Shown: positions 43,103 to 50,423 of the stretch, piece after piece | Layout: the number at the start of each line of letters is the position of its first letter | Position numbering within the stretch: position 1 is the stretch's first letter | Position numbers and translations under genes: made by a program | NCBI GenBank assembly: GCA_937911445.1 | Contig: CALDQY010000297.1 | Span: 1 to 50,423, forward strand | DNA: 50,423 bases | Direction: 5' to 3' | Source: an uncultured Rhodobiaceae bacterium | GTDB taxonomy: Archaea > Thermoplasmatota > Poseidoniia > Poseidoniales > Poseidoniaceae | Notes under the pieces: generated by a model | What the model was told of the DNA's origin: nothing | The model's database searches: none | The model's input: the letters and a program-made list of their open reading frames with translations, nothing else

Positions 43103-45130
43103 TCAGTTTTCCTGTGGTTTTGGGACCAAGGAGGGTTCTGAAATTTTGTTGTCAATTTCATCTTTGAGATCGGAGAGGAATTGGTCAACAGGGATATCTG
43201 CGATTTGGTCGCCTGTTCGTGATCGCAACGAGACGCAGTTGTTGTTCATTTCACCATCGCCAAGAATCATGAGATAGGCAGGGCGCATCTTGCGATGGGT
43301 TCGGATCTTCTTTCCAATCGTATCGTCACCATCATCGATTTTGACTCGAACGCCAACATCCTTCAATCTCTGAGCAACTTCGGATGCATATTGCTTGTGC
43401 TTCTCAGAAATGGTGAGGATGTGGACCTGTGTTGGCGACAACCAGGTAGGGAATTTTCCAGCAAAGTGCTCGATGAGCACACCACAGAAACGCTCCATTG
43501 ACCCAAATGGTGCACGATGAATCATCACAGGGCGATGGTTTTCACCGTCGCTACCCTTGTACCACAAATCGAAACGCTCAGGAAGGTTGTAATCGACTTG
43601 AACGGTTCCAAGTTGCCATTCTCGCCCAATGACGTCTTTGACAACGAAATCGATCTTTGGTCCGTAGAAGGCTGCCTCGCCTTCCTCCTCGGACCAGTTG
43701 ACACCGAGTTGGGCCGCTGCAGAGCGACATGCTTCTTCGGCCCGATCCCACCGGTCGGATTCACCAACGTACTTGTCGCTGTTCGGGTCACGCAAACCGA
43801 CTCGCACGCGGTAATCGTGCATACCTAGAACGTCAAAGATAGTTTGAACGAGTTCGATGCATCCCATGACCTCGTCAGCAATTTGGTCTTCAGTAACGAA
43901 GAGATGTGCATCGTCTTGTGTAAATCCACGAACACGAGTCATTCCAGAGATTTCACCGGATTGCTCCCAGCGGTAGACCGTTCCAAACTCTGCAAGCCGG
44001 AGTGGAAGGTCTCGATAGGAACGAGCTTGTGATGCATAGATCTTGACGTGATGTGGACAGTTCATCGGTTTGAGCATGTATCCATCAATGTCTCCGGTGC
44101 TCATCAGGTTGGACAATTCGGAGCATGAGCATCCCTCGTCGGCGAGTTTCTTCATCAGGTCACGTTCAACGAGTGGAGGATATTGACTGTCCTGGTAGTA
44201 GGGGAAGTGTCCAGATGTACGGTACAAATCCAGTTTTCCGATATGGGGCGTGAACACTTGGTCGTATCCTTGTCGGCGCAAATGATGTGAGATGAAATCT
44301 TGCAATTGCTGTCGAACAATAGCACCGCGCGGTGTCCAGAGAATGAGTCCTTGACCGACTTCTTCGTCAACATGGAACAGTTGCAAATCCTTGCCAAGTT
44401 TTCGATGGTCGCGTAGTTTCGCTTGTTCCATTCGATGCAATGTTGCTTTCAGTGCTTCTTTTGTTGGCTCAACAATGCCGTAAATTCGCACCAACTGTTC
44501 ACGAGATTGATCGCCACGCCAGTATGCAGAGGAGACCGAAGTAAGACGACTGAACATCAATTTCGCTGTACTTGGAACGTGTGGGCCTAAACAAAGGTCG
44601 TACCACTCACCTTGCTTGTAGATGGTCGAGCCATCTCCGTCTTCCAATTTGTCATCGATGATTTCAATCTTGTACGGATTCGATGTAAAGTGCTCACGGA
44701 GTTCTTGGTCGTCCAATTCCACACGCTCAACCTTGAGATTTCGTCGAGCAATCTCGTGCATTTTTTTCTCGATAGGTTTCAAATCGCCTTCGCCAATAGG
44801 TTCCATTGCAAAGTCGTAGTAGAATCCACGATCGATGGCGGGACCAATGGTCGGCTTTGCATCAGGATAGAGTTCCATGACCGCTTGCGCCAACAAGTGC
44901 GCAGCACTGTGGCGAAGAATGTGAATGCCTTCATCGCTCTCAGCAAGAATACCTTCAACATCGCAATCATCTGTTAGTGGTGTGGAGAGGTCGCGTTCAA
45001 CATTGTTGATGCGTGCTGCGAGGCATCCATGCTTCTTTCCAAGTGCATCGGTCACGACTTCGCCAGCAGTTACGCCTGCTGCGTATTCGTTGACAGTACC
45101 ATCAGGAAGGGTAACGTTGACCATCGACAT
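43103..45130 (-). CDS. thrS: Threonyl-tRNA synthetase, bacterial type
   Basis: About 675 residues from ATG 45130 (MSMVNVTLPDG). Order: TGS domain (VNVTLPDGTVNEYAAGVTAG); editing domain with HSAAHLLAQA and DLCLGPHVP, supplying the two His and Cys-His of the bacterial/eukaryotic SAD site; class II core with PMNCPHHVKIYAS (zinc Cys), GFTQDDAHLF, and FGSMERFCGVL; C-terminal anticodon domain (QVHILTISEKHKQYASEV). Typical archaeal ThrRS has a different, DTD-like editing domain, so this looks bacterial in origin. Longer readings begin at TTG 45193 or GTG 45190, the latter overlapping the upstream stop as GTGA, but the domain starts at MVNVTLPDG. It follows the small acidic gene. Confidence 0.95.
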   Translation of the reverse strand: MSMVNVTLPDGTVNEYAAGVTAGEVVTDALGKKHGCLAARINNVERDLSTPLTDDCDVEGILAESDEGIHILRHSAAHLLAQAVMELYPDAKPTIGPAIDRGFYYDFAMEPIGEGDLKPIEKKMHEIARRNLKVERVELDDQELREHFTSNPYKIEIIDDKLEDGDGSTIYKQGEWYDLCLGPHVPSTAKLMFSRLTSVSSAYWRGDQSREQLVRIYGIVEPTKEALKATLHRMEQAKLRDHRKLGKDLQLFHVDEEVGQGLILWTPRGAIVRQQLQDFISHHLRRQGYDQVFTPHIGKLDLYRTSGHFPYYQDSQYPPLVERDLMKKLADEGCSCSELSNLMSTGDIDGYMLKPMNCPHHVKIYASQARSYRDLPLRLAEFGTVYRWEQSGEISGMTRVRGFTQDDAHLFVTEDQIADEVMGCIELVQTIFDVLGMHDYRVRVGLRDPNSDKYVGESDRWDRAEEACRSAAAQLGVNWSEEEGEAAFYGPKIDFVVKDVIGREWQLGTVQVDYNLPERFDLWYKGSDGENHRPVMIHRAPFGSMERFCGVLIEHFAGKFPTWLSPTQVHILTISEKHKQYASEVAQRLKDVGVRVKIDDGDDTIGKKIRTHRKMRPAYLMILGDGEMNNNCVSLRSRTGDQIADIPVDQFLSDLKDEIDNKISEPSLVPKPQEN

Positions 45131-45186
45131 GGGGACGCCTCTTGCCTTACCCTCGACGGTCCCATTCATCAATGCGACGCTTGAAA

Positions 45187-45483
45187 TCACCAATCAACGA
45201 TGATGTCATCATCCAAACCCTGACTCGGTTTCTCAAGAATGACTTGTTGTTTGGCCTCCTCTTCCTGCTCCCTCTTTGGTGTTGAAACAACAAAGGAATC
45301 CGGCGTTTGTGCACCACCGAGTTTGAATCCGAATTGTGGCTTTGTTTCCTCAACCGTTGGTGATTCTGTTTGAGGTTCAGGGACGACGTCTCCGTGTGTT
45401 GCCTCACCCTTGCCCATTTCTTTCATGCTCTCTTTCATGATGTCATCGAGGGCAATCTCGTCCGGTTCGGATTGTTTGACCAT
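45187..45483 (-). CDS. Small acidic, low-complexity protein upstream of thrS
   Basis: Ninety-eight residues, rich in Glu, Lys, Gln and Pro (MVKQSEPDEIALDDIMKES, then EPQTESPTVEETKPQFGF), ending in an acidic DDDIIVDW. It has no signal peptide, helix or family match, and is probably largely disordered with one amphipathic helix near residues 8-25. It is on the same strand as thrS with a gap of about 57 bases to the chosen thrS start, so co-transcription is likely. It may be a regulatory or adaptor peptide. It could be over-called, since its composition is simple. Confidence 0.5.
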   Translation of the reverse strand: MVKQSEPDEIALDDIMKESMKEMGKGEATHGDVVPEPQTESPTVEETKPQFGFKLGGAQTPDSFVVSTPKREQEEEAKQQVILEKPSQGLDDDIIVDW

Positions 45484-45579
45484 GGAACGCCATCATCCGT
45501 AGCAACATGAAAACATCGGTTGATTGATTCCATACGGTTGAGAGCAATGATTGAAAACAAAACGAATAAACGTCAAATT

Positions 45580-46716
45580 ATGCGAATCGGCGTCGTTGTC
45601 AATCCTGATGCCGGTCTGGGTGGAAGATTGGGATTCAAAGGAAGCGATGGACGCGCCAAAGAAGCACGTGAAGCTGGTGCAGTCGACCGTTCAGGCCCAC
45701 GAATGCAACAATGCATATCCAGATTTCTTGACCTGCAACAATCGAGTTTGAATCGAATAGGTGTTGATCCAACGTTCGTTGCTTGGACCGGTCGAATGGG
45801 AGGAGACTGGCTCGATGGCGTCGATTACGAACAGCGCCAACCATCACCATCTGAATCAACGGCTGATGATACCGCCGCACTCGTTTTGGATTTGGTTTCA
45901 GCCAACGTTGATGCCATCCTCTATGCCGGCGGTGATGGGACAACCAGAGACATCGTCAATGCTCTTGATGGTCATGAAACGCCACTGATTGGCGTTCCAG
46001 CTGGGGTTAAGATGCATTCAGGTTGTTTTGCTACTACACCAAATGCCGCTGCTGAGGTCCTTCTCGCATTCCTACAAGGCGATCTGATGGTTGCCATCAC
46101 AGAAGTCATGGATTTGGATGAAGAAATCTACCAGCGTGGCGAGTGGAAAGTTCGCATGTATGGTGAGGCATGGACACCATCGAGTCCACGATTCATGCAA
46201 GGTGCGAAAGAACAGGTCGAGCGTGCGAGCGAAGCCGAGACCATTGAAGGTCTTGCCAACCACATCGGGAACCTCATCGAAGCAGACCCTGAACTGATGG
46301 TCATATGGGGAAGCGGTGGAACGTTACGCAGAATGGGAGAACATCTCGATGTGGAACTTACACTCCTTGGTATCGATATTCAACACAAAGGGACTGTTTA
46401 CGGAGATTTGAACGAGAAGGCTCTGCTTGAACACTTGAAGGATTACGAAGGACCTCGTTTGCTGCTTCTCTCACCAATGGGAGGTCAAGGCTTCCTCATC
46501 GGGCGAGGCAACCTCCAACTTTCCCCAGATGTATTGCGAGCGATAGGTTTGGATTCGATTCTCGGTGTTGCAACACCATCGAAGCTGTTGGGTCTTTCGA
46601 GTGTGCGAATCGACACAGGCGATGTTGCTTTGGATGAGGAATTCCAACAACGACGTTTCGTCAAATTGTTGCAAGGCTATCGAACAACTCGAGTGATTCG
46701 AGTGTTGGATGCTTAA
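45580..46716 (+). CDS. ATP-NAD kinase family protein
   Basis: About 378 residues from ATG 45580 (MRIGVVVNPDAGLGGRLGFK), the standard opening of this archaeal/bacterial family. The kinase core motif is YAGGDGTTRDIVNAL, with the Gly-Gly-Asp of NAD and diacylglycerol kinases, followed by PLIGVPAGVKMHSG. A second domain holds VIWGSGGTLRRMGEHLDVEL and SPMGGQGFLIGRGN. Such proteins are predicted to phosphorylate NAD or a related small molecule with ATP; the substrate for this long group has not been fixed to my knowledge. ATG 45547 and 45520 are possible but extend before the strand. It overlaps the pyrG stop by 4 bases. Confidence 0.85.
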   Translation: MRIGVVVNPDAGLGGRLGFKGSDGRAKEAREAGAVDRSGPRMQQCISRFLDLQQSSLNRIGVDPTFVAWTGRMGGDWLDGVDYEQRQPSPSESTADDTAALVLDLVSANVDAILYAGGDGTTRDIVNALDGHETPLIGVPAGVKMHSGCFATTPNAAAEVLLAFLQGDLMVAITEVMDLDEEIYQRGEWKVRMYGEAWTPSSPRFMQGAKEQVERASEAETIEGLANHIGNLIEADPELMVIWGSGGTLRRMGEHLDVELTLLGIDIQHKGTVYGDLNEKALLEHLKDYEGPRLLLLSPMGGQGFLIGRGNLQLSPDVLRAIGLDSILGVATPSKLLGLSSVRIDTGDVALDEEFQQRRFVKLLQGYRTTRVIRVLDA

Positions 46717-48338
46717 GGGAGCGACTGCCCGCTTGAAGCGAGAAGCAAACCGAGGAACGGTGGGCTTGGACGACCTGGGCGAGACTTGAACTCTGGATGA
46801 TACTGGACGCCAACGTAGTACGGATGTCCATCGAGTTCAAAGATTTCACAACGCTGTCCGCTTTCGTCCTTACCAACGAATTTCAAACCAGCGGCTTCTA
46901 TTTGGTCAACCAGATCGGGATTGATTTCGTAACGGTGACGATGGCGTTCATCGACCGAATCATGGCCTCCATAGAGTCGCTTTGTAACGCAGTCCTCAAC
47001 TTGGAAGATGGTCGGCCGGGAACCAAGACGCATCGTTCCACCGAGGTGCGTCTTCGATATTTCAGGCATGAAAATCACTGCAGGATTGGCGGCATCGGCA
47101 TCAAATTCAGTGGATGTTGCATCTTCAATTCCTAACACGTTGCGACAGAATTCGATGGTCGCAACCTGCAATCCGAGACAAATGCCAAGGTACGGGACAT
47201 TGTTTTCGCGAGCATATTGTGCAGCGAGGACCTTTCCTTCGATGCCACGGTCACCGAAGCCACCAGGGACCAAGATGCCGTTAGCATTGCGGAGAAGCCC
47301 CCACGCCTCAGCGTTGTTTGCATCTTCCAAGTCGCTTGCTTCAATCCAATCGATGTTGAGTTTACGCTCAACGGCAAGAGCAGCATGTTGGAGAGATTTG
47401 ATGACGGAGAGATAAGCATCGGAAAGATCGGTGTACTTTCCAACCATAGCGATGTTGACCTCTTCAGTGAGTTCATCGAGGCGGTGAGCCATAGCTCTCC
47501 ATTCAGCAAGAAGACCCGTCTTGTCGCAGTCAATGTCCAGAATATCGCAGAATCCTTGTTCTTCGAGCATCAATGGAACGTGGTAGATGTTGGGAACGTC
47601 ATGTGTCGAGAAGACAGCTTCAGGACGCACATGACAGAAGGCTGATAGTTTCTGACGCGTTTCATCATTCAAAGGTTTACTCGAACGACAAACGAGGACG
47701 TCTGGGGTGATGCCGAGTCCCATGAGTTCCTTGACCGTATGTTGTGTTGGCTTGGTTTTCTGCTCCCCAACTGGTCCCATGACAGGAACGAGAGAGACGT
47801 GAACAAAGGTGACGTTTTTCCTTCCAACCCGGAACTGGAATTGACGGAGCGCTTCCAAGTATGGTGCACTTTCGATGTCGCCAACTGTACCACCAAGTTC
47901 GATGATGCAGACATCGGGTGTTTCATCGCTCCCATCAGCAGGTCGCTTAGCAACATCGATGATCCAATCTTGAACAGCATCGGTAATGTGCGGAATCACT
48001 TGAACCGTTTTTCCAAGATAGTCGCCACGGCGTTCAGCTTCGAGGACTTTGGAATAGATCTTACCGGTTGTGAGGTTGTTGTCTCGAGCAAGGTTGAGAT
48101 CAAGGAAGCGCTCGTAATTGCCGAGGTCAAGGTCGACTTCACCACCATCGTCCAGAACGAAGACTTCACCATGTTCGAACGGACTCATGGTTCCAGCATC
48201 GCTGTTCAGATAGGGATCTATTTTGATCGATGTGACACGCAAGCCGGCACTTTTCAGAAGAACACCGATGCTACTTGCAGTAACACCCTTGCCCAGTCCG
48301 CTGAGCACGCCCCCGCTGACAATTACGTACCTCAAACC
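46713..48338 (-). CDS. pyrG: CTP synthase
   Basis: Converts UTP, ATP and glutamine to CTP. From ATG 48338 it has 541 residues, the usual length. N-terminal synthetase domain: RYVIVSGGVLSGLGKGVTAS (P-loop), KIDPYLNSDAGTM and ELGGTVGDIES. Glutaminase domain: CLGLQVATIEF with the nucleophile Cys, and QYHPEFKSRPGRPSPP with the His-Glu of the triad. An upstream reading from 48377 would add 13 residues with no family match. An A/T-rich box (CCAATATTGATATGG on the minus strand, 48368-48382) gives a short leader. CTP is the usual inhibitor of the ATCase encoded by pyrBI in this window. Confidence 0.97.
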   Translation of the reverse strand, partial: GLRYVIVSGGVLSGLGKGVTASSIGVLLKSAGLRVTSIKIDPYLNSDAGTMSPFEHGEVFVLDDGGEVDLDLGNYERFLDLNLARDNNLTTGKIYSKVLEAERRGDYLGKTVQVIPHITDAVQDWIIDVAKRPADGSDETPDVCIIELGGTVGDIESAPYLEALRQFQFRVGRKNVTFVHVSLVPVMGPVGEQKTKPTQHTVKELMGLGITPDVLVCRSSKPLNDETRQKLSAFCHVRPEAVFSTHDVPNIYHVPLMLEEQGFCDILDIDCDKTGLLAEWRAMAHRLDELTEEVNIAMVGKYTDLSDAYLSVIKSLQHAALAVERKLNIDWIEASDLEDANNAEAWGLLRNANGILVPGGFGDRGIEGKVLAAQYARENNVPYLGICLGLQVATIEFCRNVLGIEDATSTEFDADAANPAVIFMPEISKTHLGGTMRLGSRPTIFQVEDCVTKRLYGGHDSVDERHRHRYEINPDLVDQIEAAGLKFVGKDESGQRCEIFELDGHPYYVGVQYHPEFKSRPGRPSPPFLGLLLASSGQSLP

Positions 48339-48443
48339 CATCAACGGGATTTCTAGCCGTCGCGCATACCATATCAATATTGGCTAAGACAATTGACTAT
48401 GGTTCATCTCTACGTTCAAGTATCGTCAGATTAAGCCGAGTGT

Positions 48444-49400
48444 ATGTCGGGGCCATCTGGCGACAAGATACTGGTCACAGGGGCCCTTGGTCAGATTGGA
48501 ACCGAACTCGTTGAAGCATTGCGCAAGCAACATGGTTCTTCATCTGTCATCGCATCAGACCTTCGTCCGGTCGAACAGGTTGACCTCAGTCAAGGTCCTT
48601 ATCTTACGCTTGATGTTCTCGATACTGAAGCGGTCATCGATGCGTGTAAGAAAGAAGGCGTTGGTACAGTCTATCACTTAGCGGCACTGCTCTCCGCAAC
48701 CGGTGAGAAGAATCCAGAGTTGTGTCGAAAGGTCAACGTTGGTGGAACCATCTCCGTGTTTGAAGCAGCGCGAGCGTGTTCAATGCGCGTCTTTACCCCT
48801 TCATCCATTGCAGTGTATGGGCCAGATGCGCCAAAACATGCCCCGCAAATCACACCACTTAACCCAACGACTGTGTACGGTGAAACCAAAGTCGAAGGCG
48901 AAAAACTCGCCAAAGAGTACGAAGAGAAATACGGATTGGACATACGCGGCATTCGCTATCCCGGTTTGATTTCGTACAAAGCACCAGCAGGGGGTGGCAC
49001 GACCGATTATGCAGTGGAAATATTCGATGCCGCACTGAATGATGGGCATTATGATTGCTTTGTCCGTGCAGATACACGATTGCCCATGCTCTACATGGAC
49101 GATGCTATCCGAGCAACTCTGATGTTGATGGATGAGCAAAGTGAACATCTTGGTGAATCGAAAGCTGGTTACAACATCGATTGTTTTTCGTTTACTGCAG
49201 AAGAATTAGCGATAGCCATCGCCAACGAAGTAGATGGATTTACGTTTGATTTCAAACCTGATGTACGCCAGAATTATGCAGATTCATGGCCAGATTCAAT
49301 CGATGGGTCAGTCGCTAAGGAAGAATGGAACTGGTCGCCACAATTCGATCTCGATGCAATGGTCAAAGCCATGCTGGATGGGCTCTCAAAGAGTCAGTAA
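48444..49400 (+). CDS. NAD-dependent SDR, L-threonine 3-dehydrogenase-like
   Basis: A 318-residue extended short-chain dehydrogenase. The Rossmann motif is TGALGQIGTELVEAL, HLAALLS follows, and the catalytic Tyr-Lys pair is YGETKVEGEKLAKEY. The segment IRYPGLISYKAPAGGGTTDY, then ALNDGHYDCFVRADTRLPML, is very like the SDR-type L-threonine 3-dehydrogenases (UDP-galactose epimerase relatives) of archaea and some bacteria. Probable reaction: L-threonine to 2-amino-3-oxobutyrate with NAD. ATG 48444 has no strong ribosome site. It is divergent from pyrG and convergent with the HMG-CoA synthase gene. Confidence 0.88.
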   Translation: MSGPSGDKILVTGALGQIGTELVEALRKQHGSSSVIASDLRPVEQVDLSQGPYLTLDVLDTEAVIDACKKEGVGTVYHLAALLSATGEKNPELCRKVNVGGTISVFEAARACSMRVFTPSSIAVYGPDAPKHAPQITPLNPTTVYGETKVEGEKLAKEYEEKYGLDIRGIRYPGLISYKAPAGGGTTDYAVEIFDAALNDGHYDCFVRADTRLPMLYMDDAIRATLMLMDEQSEHLGESKAGYNIDCFSFTAEELAIAIANEVDGFTFDFKPDVRQNYADSWPDSIDGSVAKEEWNWSPQFDLDAMVKAMLDGLSKSQ

Positions 49401-49416
49401 TCTCTTCCCAGTGCAA

Positions 49417-50423
49417 TCATTGTGAAATCCACTTGTAGGTACGGGCACCTTCGTTGGCTCCATCTTCACCGATTTCAACAAGAGCAAATTCACCACGAGG
49501 AGAGACAACGCTCTCTTCTTGCAATCCCTTGTGGAGATTTTCGTAGGTGATCTGATCGATGGCGACACGACCTGCAAGGCGCTCAAACAATTGCCAGCCT
49601 GCAACGACTTCGCGCCATCGTGGAGCAACCTTGCCTTCGAACACCTTCGCTTTCGCACCAGAACCGTAACCACAGAGGCCAAACAGTTCACCTTCAAGTT
49701 TTGAGTTGTCCTCCAAATCCGATTCAAAGGTGGACATGAGTGCCAAGAAAATGGAACCCGTGTATTGATTTCCAATTAGACTTGAGGCACGTTGTCCCTT
49801 CTCGATGCGCTCCTTGTGGAACTCCATGTACTCTGGAGTCTTCGAAATGGCTCGACGGTATCCATCCATTTCCTTTTCCCAAGCCATGATGGCTTCAGGG
49901 TCATCGGATTCGGGTTTTTCTGGTTGTTCGCCAATCTGTTCGATGACGCTTGGCCACATTGACGTGTTCATTCGATCGTGACGGAATACATCAGGGAACA
50001 TTCTCTTTGCTTGGAATGCATAAGGAAGGTGCATGATGATACGAGACCATTGTTCTGTGAACTGCGTATCGAGTTCAGGGTCCCATCGCTTTTGCTTGAT
50101 GGCTCGCTGGCTGAAATTGTAGAATGCTTGCCGAACAGCTTGCTGGTAACATCGATTCGAAAATTGGCCGTCAAAAACAGGTTCATCTCGGTGAACACTG
50201 ACGGATTCTTCGCCATGTGCAAAGATTCCGAGACGTCGTACTGTCGACTCCGGGAGGTGCTTGACCATGCGCTCAACGATTCCCTTCTTGACCGATTGAC
50301 CAGCCTCTTGTGCCAGTGTCATGACATTGGAAATTACGGAGCGAATGCTGACGTTTCGTCGTGGCTTGAAGAAATCGTGGACGGGCGTTGTTGACACACC
50401 CCAGCAATCTGGCACTTCCAGAA
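49417..50423 (-). CDS. Hydroxymethylglutaryl-CoA synthase, C-terminal part (runs off right edge)
   Basis: The frame is open to the window edge, so the N-terminus with the active-site Cys is missing. Visible: DCWGVSTTPVHDFFKPRR, then MHLPYAFQAKRM, with the family's catalytic His, NQYTGSIFLALMSTFES with the conserved Asn, and GYGSGAKAKVFEG. The product condenses acetyl-CoA with acetoacetyl-CoA to HMG-CoA, the start of the mevalonate route to archaeal lipids. The visible part exceeds 330 residues and includes a segment of about 60 residues (PSVIEQIGEQPEKPESDDP and on) not found in the short archaeal enzymes of about 350 in total, so this is a long form. A GTG at 50413 is in frame but internal to the conserved part. 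Confidence 0.9.
   Translation of the reverse strand, partial: LEVPDCWGVSTTPVHDFFKPRRNVSIRSVISNVMTLAQEAGQSVKKGIVERMVKHLPESTVRRLGIFAHGEESVSVHRDEPVFDGQFSNRCYQQAVRQAFYNFSQRAIKQKRWDPELDTQFTEQWSRIIMHLPYAFQAKRMFPDVFRHDRMNTSMWPSVIEQIGEQPEKPESDDPEAIMAWEKEMDGYRRAISKTPEYMEFHKERIEKGQRASSLIGNQYTGSIFLALMSTFESDLEDNSKLEGELFGLCGYGSGAKAKVFEGKVAPRWREVVAGWQLFERLAGRVAIDQITYENLHKGLQEESVVSPRGEFALVEIGEDGANEGARTYKWISQ

Overview
The window reads as chromosomal DNA of a marine planktonic archaeon, most likely Candidatus Poseidoniales (Marine Group II) or a close Thermoplasmatota relative. The archaeal signature genes are a two-domain Cdc48/VAT ATPase, an MC1-type chromatin protein, a DacZ-like diadenylate cyclase, an Hjc-type Holliday junction resolvase, PyrI beside PyrB, an NcsA/TtuA tRNA thiolase and a Ser-His signal peptidase. 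Promoters look archaeal (A/T boxes about 25-30 bases before leaderless or short-leader starts), and several genes have strong Shine-Dalgarno sites. Mixed with these are bacterial-looking genes (ThrRS with the bacterial editing domain, an actinobacterial-like succinate dehydrogenase, a long-form HMG-CoA synthase) and very large secreted proteins, a combination expected of MG-II. The taxon is an inference from gene content; there is no rRNA or tRNA gene here.

Layout. 1-4259: the N-terminal 1419 residues of a giant secreted protein, minus strand, running off the left edge. 4386-7867: a small membrane protein, signal peptidase, a hypothetical gene and a site-2 protease. 7868-11903: Hjc resolvase, YD-repeat lipoprotein, RNase H-fold protein, then a macro-domain/diadenylate cyclase operon. 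12010-17544: a 1758-residue surface protein (TIGR03790-like, PA14, LamG, CARDB-like modules, C-terminal anchor) followed by a stand-alone Lrp ligand-binding domain. 17633-18805: MC1 with promoter, Shine-Dalgarno and terminator, then a thioesterase and a YdeI/OmdA-like protein sharing one TATA region. 18933-23671: three small membrane proteins and the sdhCAB operon. 23786-25441: aldehyde dehydrogenase. 25524-32210: a rightward run cdc48, PRC-barrel, DUF4350-like, DUF58 and an eight-helix membrane protein. 32211-35926: a leftward operon of a roadblock-like protein, a 1043-residue roadblock plus coiled-coil protein and a small membrane protein. 35982-36137: an AT-rich palindromic repeat pair. 36208-38615: ncsA and the convergent pyrBI operon. 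38709-43046: two large convergent proteins, each a membrane N-half with a long cytoplasmic helical C-half. 43103-50423: thrS with a small acidic protein upstream, an ATP-NAD kinase family protein, pyrG, a threonine-dehydrogenase-like SDR and the C-terminal part of HMG-CoA synthase.

Genes are packed tightly: many same-strand neighbours overlap by 4 bases (ATGA or GTGA) and many convergent pairs touch or overlap at their stops. The parts most likely to hold undescribed biology are the roadblock/coiled-coil operon (32.2-35.9 kb), the Cdc48-PRC-DUF4350-DUF58 run (25.5-32.2 kb), the macro/diadenylate cyclase pair (10.4-11.9 kb) and the giant surface proteins. No CRISPR array, insertion sequence, rRNA or tRNA was seen.
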